Source: Microvirga ossetica
Lineage (GTDB): Bacteria > Pseudomonadota > Alphaproteobacteria > Rhizobiales > Beijerinckiaceae
Assembly: GCF_002741015.1 (NCBI RefSeq)
Contig: NZ_CP016620.1
Location: 248,001 to 312,000, forward strand
Length of the DNA stretch: 64,000 nt
Direction: 5' to 3'
The notes beneath the pieces were generated by a model that was not told the origin of the DNA, did not search any database, and was given only the letters and a program-made list of their open reading frames with translations. Below, in pieces: positions 1 through 8,665 of the stretch. Position 1 is the first letter of the stretch. Each line of letters begins with the position of its first letter. A program made the position numbers and the translations under genes.

Positions 1-127
1 CTTGACGGTGACCTCCCGGTACCATCCCGTGCGCACGATCTGCGCCAGCCCAAGGGCATCATTCGGGTCGGTCTTGTTCATCTGCAGCGACAGCGCTGCC
101 TTGGCATGGCGCGCATCCAGGCAAATC
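1..127 (-). pseudogene. IS110-family transposase fragment
   Basis: The minus strand reads [19 protein letters not shown] and continues with [17 protein letters not shown], which matches the DEDD-type N-terminal nuclease domain of IS110 transposases (conserved ARHAKA and KTDxNDA motifs). The reading frame runs off the left edge of the window, and at its other end it is cut by the terminal repeat of the IS6 element at 128. Only about 40 codons are visible, so the C-terminal half cannot be judged. Confidence 0.75.
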
Positions 128-940
128 GGCACCGTTGCAGTAACTTGAAAACGGCATAACGGACCCAGTTCAACGGGCCGCTCAGGCGGCAAGACCGAAG
201 AGCTGATTGACGAGACGGATTTCGCCTGTCGCGCGACCTTCCCGATGGATGCAATGGCCGCGGCGGATCATGCGCATGATTTCAAAACCCGTCAGGGTCG
301 CGGCGGCGGTTTTCATGGTCTGAAAGCCGCGTGTCGGCCTGATCACGCGCTTGAGCGCGCCATGATCCGCCTCAAGGATGTTATTCAGATATTTCGAGGT
401 TCGGTGTACCACATCGTTCGGCAGCAACCCTTCGTTCTGAAGGCGCAGGATCGCCCTGGGATACGACGCCAGTTTATCCGTCGTGATGGAGGATGGTGGG
501 TGGTGACTCATCGCCTTGAGGGCCTTACGCAGGAAACGGTAAGCGGCGATGGCATTCCGGCGATCGGACAGCATGAAGGCGATCAACCGACCGTACTTGT
601 CGACCGCGCGGAACAAGTATGTCCACTTGCCGCCGACGCGGACGTAGGTCTCGTCCACTCTCCAGGAGCCTGAGCGAGGTCCCCGATAGGGTCGCATCCG
701 CTTCTCCATCTCCGGAGCATAGCGCTGAACCCAACGGAAGATCGTGGATGGGTCAACAGCGACACCGCGTTCGGACATCATCTCGGCGAGATCGCGATAG
801 CTGATGCCGTACTTGCAGTACCAGCGCACGCACAGCAAGATGATCTCAACCGGGAAGCGACGGCGCTTGAACAGAGACACGGGAGCGGATCCTTGATGAA
901 CCGCTCCTCGCTAGACGGCCGAGGTTAATGCAACGGTGCC
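128..940 (-). mobile_element. IS6-family insertion sequence, 813 bp
   Basis: The ends are 12-bp perfect inverted repeats: GGCACCGTTGCA at 128-139 and its complement at 929-940. This closely resembles IS26-type ends (GGCACTGTTGCA). One transposase gene lies between them. The flanking 8-mers (120-127 GGCAAATC, 941-948 GCCCTGCT) differ, so there is no target duplication. The element joins an IS110 fragment to a truncated second IS6 element, as expected after IS26-type cointegrate formation or deletion. Confidence 0.85.
182..880 (-). CDS. IS6-family transposase
   Basis: This 232-residue DDE transposase has the normal IS6 length. The first catalytic Asp is in [20 protein letters not shown], the second is near TTDKLASY, and the Glu is in [14 protein letters not shown]. 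An N-terminal helix-turn-helix region ([10 protein letters not shown]) should bind the terminal repeats. The start appears to be GTG. The gene is intact and fills its element, so this copy could still transpose replicatively. Confidence 0.88.
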   Translation of the reverse strand: MSLFKRRRFPVEIILLCVRWYCKYGISYRDLAEMMSERGVAVDPSTIFRWVQRYAPEMEKRMRPYRGPRSGSWRVDETYVRVGGKWTYLFRAVDKYGRLIAFMLSDRRNAIAAYRFLRKALKAMSHHPPSSITTDKLASYPRAILRLQNEGLLPNDVVHRTSKYLNNILEADHGALKRVIRPTRGFQTMKTAAATLTGFEIMRMIRRGHCIHREGRATGEIRLVNQLFGLAA

Positions 941-1324
941 GCCCTGCTTGCGCAAGAGACGCTTCAGCAAGCGTTTGGCGGCCTTGGTGTCGCGTCGGCT
1001 CTGGACGACCTCATCGAGCACATATCCGTCCTGATCCACCGCCCGCCACAACCAGTGTTTCTTGCCAGAGATCGTGACTACGACCTCATCCAAGTGCCAG
1101 ATGTCGCGGCGGCTTGGCGTCTTGCGCCTGAGACGGCGGGTGTACGCCGGCCCGAACTTCAGCGCCCATCGCCGGACGGTCTCGTAGGACACGACGATGC
1201 CGCGCTCGAACAGCATCTCCTCGACCAGCCGCAGGCTCAATGGGAACCGGAAATACAACCAGACCGCATGGGCGATGATCTCAGGCGGAAAGCGATGGCG
1301 TTTGTAGGTAATGCGCTTGGTCAT
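941..1324 (-). pseudogene. Truncated IS6-family transposase (second type)
   Basis: The first 128 codons of a different IS6-type transposase are present: RFPPEIIAHAVWLYFRFPL, HLDEVVVTISGKKHWLWRA and ETVRRWALKFG. It resembles the complete copies at 5549 and 11788 but is clearly divergent. Its C-terminal half, including the rest of the DDE triad, is lost at the junction with the neighbouring IS6 element at 940. Its own terminal repeat survives at 1359-1376 (GGTTAACGTGACAACGCC), so 941-1376 is the remaining half element. The reading frame past 941 is IS6 end sequence, not real protein. Confidence 0.82.
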
Positions 1325-1542
1325 GCCGGACCATCTACACCGCTTGATCTCATGTCCGGGTTAACGTGACAACGCCAGCCAGTATGAGAGGCGCCCGGCG
1401 GCCATGAACCTGATTCGGCTTGATGCATGGTTCGCGGGCACGCCGCTCGCACGAACACGGCAATCCGCGTTTATCGCCCTCATGGCGCTTCCAACGGATG
1501 CATGAGGCATTCGCCAACAGCATCGATTCCGAAGCAAGTCCA

Positions 1543-2460
1543 TCACTGGGTTGCCTCCTTTGTCACTTTGTCATGCCCAGACGTTGATCGAATGAGGGTC
1601 ACTTTGGCTGAAGCCAAATGCGCTCGACACGCAAGTTCGACGGCGGAAGTATCGCGCCTGAGCAGTGCTTCGATGTACGTCAGATGCTCCCGAATGGCAA
1701 TTTCGTTGCGTTGTCGTTCGTCCTGCTTGTTCCACTGATAGTGATAGTGGAAAACGAGAGTGATGGTATCATAGAAGCTGTCGATGAACCGGTTGGGCGA
1801 CGCCGAAGTGATGAGGCGGTGGAAGCGGCTGTCGAGGTCGGAAAAATCGTGAAAGCGCTGATCGAGTTCCCCCAGCAGAGCGATATGTTTCTGGCGGAGC
1901 GCCTTGAGTTGCTCCCAAAGAGGAGAGTCTTCAGGCAGAGCGGCAAAGGCCTTCGCCGACCGTACCTCGAACATCTCCCGGATTTCGAAGAGTTCGAGCG
2001 CGAACCGGGCCGTGAATCCCTTGAACACCCAACCGGCGTTTGGACGCTTCTCGATCAGCCCGAAGCGCTGGAAGCGGTTAAGAAACTCGCGAATGCCGGT
2101 CGTTGCCACGCCAAACTGTCTGGCCAGCTCAAGCTCGTTGATGGCTGTGCCAGGGCATGCATTGTCCCTGAGCATCCATTCCATGAAGCGCTTCTCCACT
2201 TGCTCCGCCATAGGGATAGTTTCCGCCTCCGGAAAACGATGACTCTCAGCGCCGGCAGTGGCGACAATCCGTCGGGGCGCGCTGCCAGTCACGACCCCAT
2301 GTGCACTCAGCGCAGCCAGAATCTTCCGTACCGTGGTCCGGCTGACATTTAGCTGGGCACTCAGGGTGCTCTCGGACGGGATCCAGCCTCCATCTTCGAG
2401 CTTTGAGACGAGGTCGAGGGTCTCATTGAAGGCCCGCTTGAATACCCTGTCCGTTTTCAT
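1543..2460 (-). CDS. GntR-family regulator with FCD domain
   Basis: This 305-residue transcription factor has two winged-helix GntR-type segments. One is near residues 1-70 (SESTLSAQLNVSRTTVRKIL) and one is near 95-160 (ELARQFGVATTGIREFLNRF). An FCD ligand-binding domain rich in Asp and His follows (FRDxxxLDSRFH-type region, then HLTYIEALLRRD). I placed the start at MKTDRVF because the N-terminal extension of the open frame has no domain character and the helix-turn-helix starts here. It diverges from the sugar ABC genes at 2567 and probably controls them in response to a sugar or sugar acid. The ligand is unknown. Confidence 0.85.
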   Translation of the reverse strand: MKTDRVFKRAFNETLDLVSKLEDGGWIPSESTLSAQLNVSRTTVRKILAALSAHGVVTGSAPRRIVATAGAESHRFPEAETIPMAEQVEKRFMEWMLRDNACPGTAINELELARQFGVATTGIREFLNRFQRFGLIEKRPNAGWVFKGFTARFALELFEIREMFEVRSAKAFAALPEDSPLWEQLKALRQKHIALLGELDQRFHDFSDLDSRFHRLITSASPNRFIDSFYDTITLVFHYHYQWNKQDERQRNEIAIREHLTYIEALLRRDTSAVELACRAHLASAKVTLIRSTSGHDKVTKEATQ

Positions 2461-2566
2461 CACGATGGCCCGCGGAAAGCTGACTTTTAATACATAAAAA
2501 ACAAGTTGACGAGCGTCGCTGGCGGGTTTTTTTCTATAAGGAACATGCCTTCGCGGAGACTCGGCC
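2461..2566. promoter_or_regulatory. Divergent promoter region, GntR regulator / sugar ABC operon
   Basis: This 106-bp gap lies between the divergent regulator and permease genes. It is markedly more AT-rich than its surroundings, with runs such as TTTTAATACATAAAAAAC and GGGTTTTTTTCTATAAGG. It also contains TTGACGAGCGTC, whose GACG/CGTC arms could be an operator half. I cannot fix -35 and -10 boxes with confidence. Confidence 0.4.
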
Positions 2567-3622
2567 GTGGCGGACGTAACGAAAGAGCAGGCGGGAACAG
2601 GATCCAGCTCATGGATCAGTGAACGGCCGGCAGAAGGATTTGATGCCGTCTCAATTGGACTCCGGCTTCTGAGCTTCGGCCCTCTGCTAATCCTGATTCT
2701 GCTCATCGCGGCAATCAGCCTGCTCACTCCTAACTTTCTGAAGCTTGGCAATCTTGGTAATGTCGTTGCTCAAACAGCGGTCATTGCCATTGTGGCGATG
2801 GGTCAGCAGCTCGTCATCCTCACGAGAGGCATCGATCTCTCGGTTGGCTCCAATCTCGCTCTTGCCACCGTCGTCGGTGGGCTCATGTTCCGGGTGGTCG
2901 ATTCTGCTCCGCTCGTTATCCTGGCAATGCTCCTCATGGGCGCCACCGTCGGTGCCATCAATGGCATCGTTTACGTCTTCGGGCGCTTGCCGCATCCATT
3001 CATCATCACTCTTGCCACGCTGATTATCTGCCGCGGCCTCGCGCTAGAACTGGCGATTGGCCACACCACGATGCGCGGCATGCCCGACGTCATCACGATG
3101 ATCGGCGGCGGGTCGACCTTCGGCTTGCCGAATTCCTTTTTCGTCGTGCTCGCCGTAGCCTCAGTGGCCCTCGTGATCACCAAGGCGATGGTTTGGGGTC
3201 GCTGGATTTACGCCGTCGGTGGCGCACCCGAAGCGGCTCTGGAAATGGGAATACCAACGAAGGGTGTGCTCGTCTCGATCTACGTTATCTCCGGGTTGTG
3301 CGCCGGAATAGGTGCCGTGGTGCTTGCTGGCCGAACCGCAGCCAGTTCCCCGCTCTATGGGAACCTGCTCGAACTCGATACCATTGCCGCTGTGATCATC
3401 GGCGGAGCGAGCTTCCTCGGCGGCCGCGGCCATATCGGCCATGCGCTCATCGGAGCAGTGATGATTGGTATCATCCGAAATGCGCTCAATCTGTTGGGCG
3501 TCGACGTGTTTTTCCAGATGATCGCCGTCGGGCTCATCATCGTAATCGCAGTCGAAGCCGATATGTTGCGCAATCATCTTGAGGCCCGAGCACGGGTGCT
3601 GCAAGCAAGGAGGGCTCAATGA
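2567..3622 (+). CDS. Sugar ABC transporter permease (RbsC/AraH type)
   Basis: This 351-residue inner-membrane protein of the BPD_transp_2 family has about eight to ten hydrophobic segments. It carries the family motifs TRGIDLSVGSNLAL and GASFLGGRGHIGHALIG. The homodimer would form the channel of a CUT2-like sugar uptake system. The start is GTG. It overlaps the ATPase start by 4 bp (ATGA at 3619), so the two are translationally coupled. The predicted substrate is a monosaccharide or sugar alcohol; it cannot be refined from sequence alone. Confidence 0.9.
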   Translation: MADVTKEQAGTGSSSWISERPAEGFDAVSIGLRLLSFGPLLILILLIAAISLLTPNFLKLGNLGNVVAQTAVIAIVAMGQQLVILTRGIDLSVGSNLALATVVGGLMFRVVDSAPLVILAMLLMGATVGAINGIVYVFGRLPHPFIITLATLIICRGLALELAIGHTTMRGMPDVITMIGGGSTFGLPNSFFVVLAVASVALVITKAMVWGRWIYAVGGAPEAALEMGIPTKGVLVSIYVISGLCAGIGAVVLAGRTAASSPLYGNLLELDTIAAVIIGGASFLGGRGHIGHALIGAVMIGIIRNALNLLGVDVFFQMIAVGLIIVIAVEADMLRNHLEARARVLQARRAQ

Positions 3623-4383
3623 GCCCCGTTGCAAGCAACCCTGTTCTGACCGTACGCCATGCGCACAAGCGCTTCGGCGCGGTGTATGCACTGCAGGACG
3701 TCGGTCTTGAGGCCCGTCGCGGAGAGGTGCTGGCCCTGCTGGGAGACAACGGTGCCGGGAAAACCACCCTGGTCAAGTGCATCAGCGGCGTCCACACGCT
3801 CGATGAGGGGGAAATTCTCCTCGACGGCGAAGCCGTTTCGCTCCAGTCACCGAGGGCTGCCCGACATGCCGGCATCGAGACCGTCTACCAGGATCTTGCG
3901 CTTTTTGACAATCTGACCCCGGCACAGAATTTCTATTGCGGTCGCGAGATCGCTTTCCCTGACTGGCTTCCACGGCCGCTCCGCTTTCTTAGCAACACCA
4001 CCATGGATCGTAACGCCGCTGCGGTCCTTGATCGACTGAAGGTCAAACTCCTGAACTCTGATGCACCAGTTGCTCTCATGTCGGGTGGGCAGCGCCAAGC
4101 GATTGCCGTCGCGCGAGCGACTGTATTCGCGCGGAAGCTAGTCATTCTGGATGAACCTACCGCGGCGCTGGGCCTGCGCGAGTCTCGAAAAGTCCTCGAC
4201 CTAATTGCGCAGCTGCGCGCCGAGGGCAACGCGGTAATCCTGATCACCCATAACATGGAGCATGTCATGGAGCTCGCCGACCGCGCGGTGGTGCTCCGCC
4301 AGGGGCGCAAGGTCGGAGAACTGAAGCCTGACCGGGCAAACCAACGGGATTTGGTCTCACTGATCGTCGGAGCTGAAGCGTGA
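3619..4383 (+). CDS. Sugar ABC transporter ATP-binding protein
   Basis: This 254-residue single nucleotide-binding domain has Walker A LLGDNGAGKTTL, signature LMSGGQRQAIAVARA, Walker B KLVILDEPTAALG and a switch His in LITHNMEHV. Most CUT2 systems use a fused double-domain ATPase (about 500 residues). A single domain is the form seen in FrcA-type systems of rhizobia. It is coupled to the permease by a 4-bp overlap and powers import by the 2567-5379 operon. Confidence 0.92.
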   Translation: MSPVASNPVLTVRHAHKRFGAVYALQDVGLEARRGEVLALLGDNGAGKTTLVKCISGVHTLDEGEILLDGEAVSLQSPRAARHAGIETVYQDLALFDNLTPAQNFYCGREIAFPDWLPRPLRFLSNTTMDRNAAAVLDRLKVKLLNSDAPVALMSGGQRQAIAVARATVFARKLVILDEPTAALGLRESRKVLDLIAQLRAEGNAVILITHNMEHVMELADRAVVLRQGRKVGELKPDRANQRDLVSLIVGAEA

Positions 4384-4461
4384 GAGACTCGCCACCCTGA
4401 CCTGGGCGGTGAATAGCAGGATCGTTCTATTGCGGAGCGATCCGAGATCGGGAGGTGCAAG

Positions 4462-5379
4462 ATGAAATCGAAGCTCATGCTGGCGAGCCTAGCAATCGCT
4501 GTCGCGACTGCTGGGCCAGCCTCAGCCGATAGCACCATCAAAATCGGCTTTATCACAAAGTTCCCCGTGCCGTTCTTCGCCACGATGGAGAATGCCGCTA
4601 AGGCCTATGCTACAGCACATCCCGGTGTAGAGATCATCTTTGGTCAAGGCGCGTCGGCCACAGACATCGAGGGGCAGATTGCCTTGATCGAGTCAATGGT
4701 CACCAAGGGCGTGCAGGGTATCGCGGTGACTCCCGTTGATCCGACCGTCGCACCCGCACTCGACAAAGCCGTCGCCGCTGGGGTGAAGGTTGTCCTGATG
4801 GACAACAACATTCCTGGGTGGGACAAGCGGACGGCGCTGGCGACCACGAACAACTACAATGCCGGTCAGATCGCTGGCACCTACCTGAAGTCGGTCCTGA
4901 AGGATGGTGATACGCTCGGCATACTCGAGGGTGTTCCCGGCGTGCCCTCGCTTGACGATCGGGTCAAGGGAATGCTCGACGGGCTGCAGGGCGTGAAAGT
5001 CAAAATCGCTGGTCGCGGAGCAACCAACTGCACGGAGGAACTCGGGATCAGCGTTGCCGAAGATCTGCTAACGGCAAATCCGGACCTCAAGGCGATCTAT
5101 GCCGCTTGTGGCCCACCTGCGGCGGGCGCGGCGCGGGCCATTAAGAATGCTGGCATCGCTGGTGATAAGATCACCCTCGTTGGTTTTGACTTCTGCTGCG
5201 GCGAGGCAGAAATGCTCACCGCAGGTATTGAGGATGCCACTGTCGCGCAATTTCCTGCGAAGATGGCTGAACTGGGTGTGGACGCACTCGTCAAGGCGCT
5301 CCGTGGCGAGAAGGTCGAGTCGCTGGTCGACTCAGGGGCTGCCTTGGTCACCAAGGCCAACATGGCGCAGTTCGAGTGA
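4462..5379 (+). CDS. Sugar-binding periplasmic protein
   Basis: This 305-residue Peripla_BP_4-type solute-binding protein has an N-terminal Sec signal peptide ending near GPASA. The mature start is STIKIGFITKFPVPFF, the usual first beta strand. Internal landmarks are GVQGIAVTPVDPTVAPAL and KITLVGFDFCCGEAEM. The adjacent CysCys pair in the second lobe is unusual. A good ribosome binding site (GGGAGGTG) precedes the ATG. It follows the ATPase by 78 bp and completes the transporter. Confidence 0.9.
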   Translation: MKSKLMLASLAIAVATAGPASADSTIKIGFITKFPVPFFATMENAAKAYATAHPGVEIIFGQGASATDIEGQIALIESMVTKGVQGIAVTPVDPTVAPALDKAVAAGVKVVLMDNNIPGWDKRTALATTNNYNAGQIAGTYLKSVLKDGDTLGILEGVPGVPSLDDRVKGMLDGLQGVKVKIAGRGATNCTEELGISVAEDLLTANPDLKAIYAACGPPAAGAARAIKNAGIAGDKITLVGFDFCCGEAEMLTAGIEDATVAQFPAKMAELGVDALVKALRGEKVESLVDSGAALVTKANMAQFE

Positions 5380-5387
5380 ATCCAAGT

Positions 5388-5408
5388 GGGCCAGCATTGG
5401 GCTGGCCC
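5388..5408 (+). terminator. Hairpin after sugar-binding protein gene
   Basis: GGGCCAGC at 5388-5395 pairs with GCTGGCCC at 5401-5408 around a 5-base loop, 9 bp after the stop codon. There is no clear U-tract, so termination may be partial. Confidence 0.5.
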
Positions 5409-5497
5409 TCACATGCCAATGCTTAAAGCAAACCGTAATGGCCCTATTCTCTTGTTCCGGGGATCTGGATCAAGCTCCGTAAGCGGCCTGTTTTGTT

Positions 5498-6312
5498 GGC
5501 ATCGTCAAGTTAACGCGGTGGTGACGAGATGCTGGCATACGCGCGGGCATGAACCTGACCCGTCATCCTCGCTATGCCCGCCACCGGTTCCCTGCTGAGG
5601 TCATCAGCCACGTTGTGTGGCTGTATTTCCGGTTCCCCTTGAGCCTGCGCATGGTTGAAGAGATGCTCGCTGCCCGAGGTATCCTGGTCAGCCACGAGAC
5701 GGTACGGCAGTGGGCGATGAAGTTCGGCCAGGATTTTGCCAACCAGATCCGCAGGCGTCATCCGGCTCCTGGCGACAAATGGCATCTCGATGAGGTTGTG
5801 ATCAGCATCGCTGGTAAAAAGCATTGGCTCTGGCGTGCCGTGGACCAGCATGGAGTCGTACTCGACATCCTGGTTCAGAGTCGGCGCAACGCGGAGGCGG
5901 CCAAGCGCTTGCTGCGCAAACTGCTGAAGCGTCAGGGCCGGTCACCGCGCGTGATGATCACGGACAAGCTGGCCAGCTATGCCGCCGCGAAGAAGGCTGT
6001 CATGCCGGGTGTGGAGCACCGCCAGCGTAAAGGCTTGAACAATCGAGCCGAAAATAGTCACCAACCGACCCGTCGGCGCGAGCGCATCATGAAGCGCTTC
6101 AAGTCAGCTGGGCAGGCCCAACGCTTTCTCTCGGTTCATGACCAGGTTGCGAACCTCTTTCGCCGTCCGTCAAACACCAATGCAGCTGACCATCGCGCAT
6201 TCCGGGCGCAAGCCTTTATGACTTGGAGTGAGGTGACCGGCGTTGCGCCGACCTTCTGATCCGCGGATGCAGAGCCGGCGTTCCGACCTCAACTCGTTAA
6301 CTTGACGATGCC
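5498..6312 (+). mobile_element. IS6-family element, copy 1 (815 bp)
   Basis: The terminal repeats are GGCATCGTCAAGTTAACG at 5498-5515 and its exact complement at 6295-6312. An almost identical copy lies inverted at 11735-12549. The 8 bp just outside this copy (5490-5497 GTTTTGTT) are the reverse complement of the 8 bp just inside the other copy (11727-11734 AACAAAAC). This is the footprint of an intramolecular replicative transposition that inverted the DNA between them. Confidence 0.92.
5549..6259 (+). CDS. IS6-family transposase (copy 1)
   Basis: This 236-residue DDE transposase has the catalytic regions WHLDEVVISIAGKKHWLWRA, MITDKLASYAAA and NNRAENSHQPTRRRE. It is intact and differs from the copy at 11788-12498 by two residues that I can see (Ala/Gly in DQVxNLF and Glu/Asp in SxVTG). 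It also resembles the truncated gene at 941-1324. Confidence 0.92.
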   Translation: MNLTRHPRYARHRFPAEVISHVVWLYFRFPLSLRMVEEMLAARGILVSHETVRQWAMKFGQDFANQIRRRHPAPGDKWHLDEVVISIAGKKHWLWRAVDQHGVVLDILVQSRRNAEAAKRLLRKLLKRQGRSPRVMITDKLASYAAAKKAVMPGVEHRQRKGLNNRAENSHQPTRRRERIMKRFKSAGQAQRFLSVHDQVANLFRRPSNTNAADHRAFRAQAFMTWSEVTGVAPTF

Positions 6313-6408
6313 AGCCATCTGCTGCACGCAGCTGGATCGGGGTCGCGGCCTAGGCACTCGTATTGGTCAATCGGAGCGCCCACAGGCCGGACCCTTTGAT
6401 CGGCAAAT

Positions 6409-7395
6409 CTACTTCTGGATACAGGTGTCGACCGTATCCTTCGTGCATTCGTCGAGTCCGGTGAACACCGGATCCTCTACTTTCTTGCCCGCGATGAGGT
6501 TCAGCATCACCGACGGCGCCTTGTAGCCCATCTCGAACGGTCGCTGGCCGACAAGCGCCGTAACCAAGCCTTCGCGCGCGATCGCAACTTCGGCACCGAT
6601 CGTGTCGGCCGCCGAGATGACGAAATCGTTGCTGGCGATGCGGGCGGCAAGCGGTTTGAACAGATCGCGGTAGGGTTGCGGTGCGCCGAACAGCGGCCAG
6701 CCACCCTCGATCGCGAACGCATCGAGTTTCGGATTGGCTGCGAGGATGTCGGTCATTGCCTGAACACCCTTGGCGCCGTCATCATTGGTAAAGACCGGAC
6801 AGCCCGCGACCTCGGTCCAGCCGCCTTCTCCCTTCAGGGCTGCAAGTCCCTTCTGGCCGCTCAGCGTATCTCGCGTGCCCTGGGCGCGGCGCAGGATGTT
6901 ATCAGCGCCCGGATTGCCTTCGATTAGACACACCGTTCCACCCTTGGGCTTGGCCTTCTTGATGTACTCGCCGATGCGGGCGCCCATCAGGTAGTTGTCG
7001 GTTCCCAGATAGGTCTTGCGCAGTGCCGAGTCCTCAGCGGCCAGATCAGCATCGAGCGTCATTACCGGGATCGTCGGATTGGATGTCTTGAGGGTCTGGG
7101 CAATCAGCTTCGCGTTCGAAGGCGAAATAGCTATCGCAGCGGTGTCGGCCTTGCCCAACATATCCTGGACGATCTGCGCCTCGCCAGCTTCGTCGGAGGT
7201 TGATGCGGGACCGGTGTAGAAACATTCATACTCCGATCCCGCGTTTTCTTTATTCCACTTTTGGCAACCTTGGTTGATCGCCTCAAAAAATGGGTTATCG
7301 AGGCCTTTCACGACGATGACCAACTGCTTCTTGGCCAGCGCCTGTCCGGCGCTGAGTGCTAAAACGGCGGCAGCGAGCAACAATGTCCTTCTCAT
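6409..7395 (-). CDS. Sugar-binding periplasmic protein, second system
   Basis: This 328-residue Peripla_BP_4-type protein has a signal peptide ending SAGQALA and a mature start KKQLVIVVKGLDNPFFEAIN. I placed the start at 7395 because GGGAGG lies 5 bp upstream there; the longer open frame lacks a binding site. It has the typical AAIAISPSNAKLIAQTL and GTVCLIEGNPGADNIL segments. It follows the epimerase gene on the same strand by 48 bp, so the two look cotranscribed, away from the matching ATPase and permease. Confidence 0.9.
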   Translation of the reverse strand: MRRTLLLAAAVLALSAGQALAKKQLVIVVKGLDNPFFEAINQGCQKWNKENAGSEYECFYTGPASTSDEAGEAQIVQDMLGKADTAAIAISPSNAKLIAQTLKTSNPTIPVMTLDADLAAEDSALRKTYLGTDNYLMGARIGEYIKKAKPKGGTVCLIEGNPGADNILRRAQGTRDTLSGQKGLAALKGEGGWTEVAGCPVFTNDDGAKGVQAMTDILAANPKLDAFAIEGGWPLFGAPQPYRDLFKPLAARIASNDFVISAADTIGAEVAIAREGLVTALVGQRPFEMGYKAPSVMLNLIAGKKVEDPVFTGLDECTKDTVDTCIQK

Positions 7396-7443
7396 TGATT
7401 CCTCCCTTGAAACAAACGGACACGACGTGTCCGCCACACAACA

Positions 7444-8424
7444 TCAGCCTGGATACCAAACGATGCGAGGAACTGTCCGTGAACGTTCGTACTGCCAAGC
7501 TGAGTCGATCAGCATTTCCATGTCGTATTTGGGTTGCCATTCGAGCAGATATTTGGCCTTGCTGTTGTCCATCCAGGTCGAGTGGAACTGGCTCGGTATA
7601 TCAACGGAAGCGAGGCTGCGCGTCCGGGCGAGGTAGGCCGCGACCTCTCCATAATCGACCGGCTGATCCATGCAGATGTTAAAGAGTTGCCGCTTCGTAC
7701 GTGGATTGTCGATCGCCGCTAAGATCGGCGAGACCAGATCATCGACATGCACGAAGTTGCGCTTGAGCGGGCGCCCATCGGCGTCGCGCAACAATGGAAC
7801 GGTACCTTCCTTGGCGTAGCGTTTTGCGTCTGCCTCGGGGACAAGAGTCTTCCAGTCAGGTCCTCCGAACACGTCGTCTCCGAATGACAGCGTATACTTG
7901 AAGTCGTCCTTCTCCATGATCCACGGCGCACGAAGGCAGCATCCGTTGCTACCATACTGGATGCCGAACTGCTCCAGCATCACCTCTTCTAGAACCTTCG
8001 ACAGCGCGTAGCATCCCGGATACGCTCGGTGCGGTGCATCCTCGGTGACCGGCCTATCCTGGCGATAATAAAAGTGACCGATCCCAGCGTCTCCACCAAT
8101 CAGGATAAACTGGCGGGCAGATGAACTCCCACGAAACTCCTCAAGCAGCCAGAAAAGACCCTTGACGGCTACGTCCATAATGTCGTCAGGCGTCTCCTTG
8201 CAGGTGGCGAGATGCACGACATGTGTGACGCCGGCGAGCGCGGTCATCACCACACCGCGCTCGGCAATCGAGCCGCGGACCACCTCCATGCGGTCGGTTT
8301 CACCGGGCAGGCGATAATGACAAAGCGCCCGAATGCGTGCTTTGGAAAAGCGCGGATCCCCAAGGATCCTAGCGATGAAGTGCCGCCCGACCTTGCCCGT
8401 TGCGCCGGTGACAAGGATCAGCAT
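7444..8424 (-). CDS. NAD-dependent sugar epimerase/dehydratase
   Basis: This 326-residue extended SDR enzyme starts with the Rossmann motif VTGATGKVGRHF and has the catalytic Tyr and Lys in YALSK. The C-terminal half would bind a sugar or nucleotide sugar. Its place directly before a sugar-binding protein and opposite an ABC ATPase suggests it acts on the imported sugar, for example as a sugar dehydrogenase or epimerase. The exact substrate is not visible. The start ATG lies opposite the 8425-8665 promoter gap. Confidence 0.85.
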   Translation of the reverse strand: MLILVTGATGKVGRHFIARILGDPRFSKARIRALCHYRLPGETDRMEVVRGSIAERGVVMTALAGVTHVVHLATCKETPDDIMDVAVKGLFWLLEEFRGSSSARQFILIGGDAGIGHFYYRQDRPVTEDAPHRAYPGCYALSKVLEEVMLEQFGIQYGSNGCCLRAPWIMEKDDFKYTLSFGDDVFGGPDWKTLVPEADAKRYAKEGTVPLLRDADGRPLKRNFVHVDDLVSPILAAIDNPRTKRQLFNICMDQPVDYGEVAAYLARTRSLASVDIPSQFHSTWMDNSKAKYLLEWQPKYDMEMLIDSAWQYERSRTVPRIVWYPG

Positions 8425-8665
8425 GCTCTACCTCCCACTCGCAGCTGATATTCATGCGTCTCACTCGTCAACGGGTATTTGGCATACGACTCGGATCTTT
8501 CGGGAAAGGATCGATTGATCTGACTGTTGATTGACGCTGTCGCGGCGTTTTGCCTAAATGCACCTCTTCGCACGTCTTGGAACAATCAGGAAAGCAGGAT
8601 CGCAGCCAGCTCGGCGCGGACCTGGAGCAGCAGCGAGTCTGCAAGTGCCGGGAGGCTAGAGGCTG
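8425..8665. promoter_or_regulatory. Divergent promoter region of second sugar system
   Basis: This 241-bp gap separates the epimerase/binding-protein pair (minus) from the ATPase/permease pair (plus) and must hold both promoters. GGGAGGC at about 8650 is the likely ribosome binding site for the GTG start at 8666. I see no clear operator palindrome, and no regulator gene lies within this half of the inverted segment. Confidence 0.4.

Noticed and set aside
245..804. Long plus-strand open frames over the first IS6 transposase
   Set aside because: They are antisense shadows of a clear DDE transposase; composition and codon pattern follow the minus-strand gene.
1361..1546. Minus-strand 61-codon frame next to the truncated IS6
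   Set aside because: It overlaps the IS6 terminal repeat, has no ribosome binding site and no recognised protein features.
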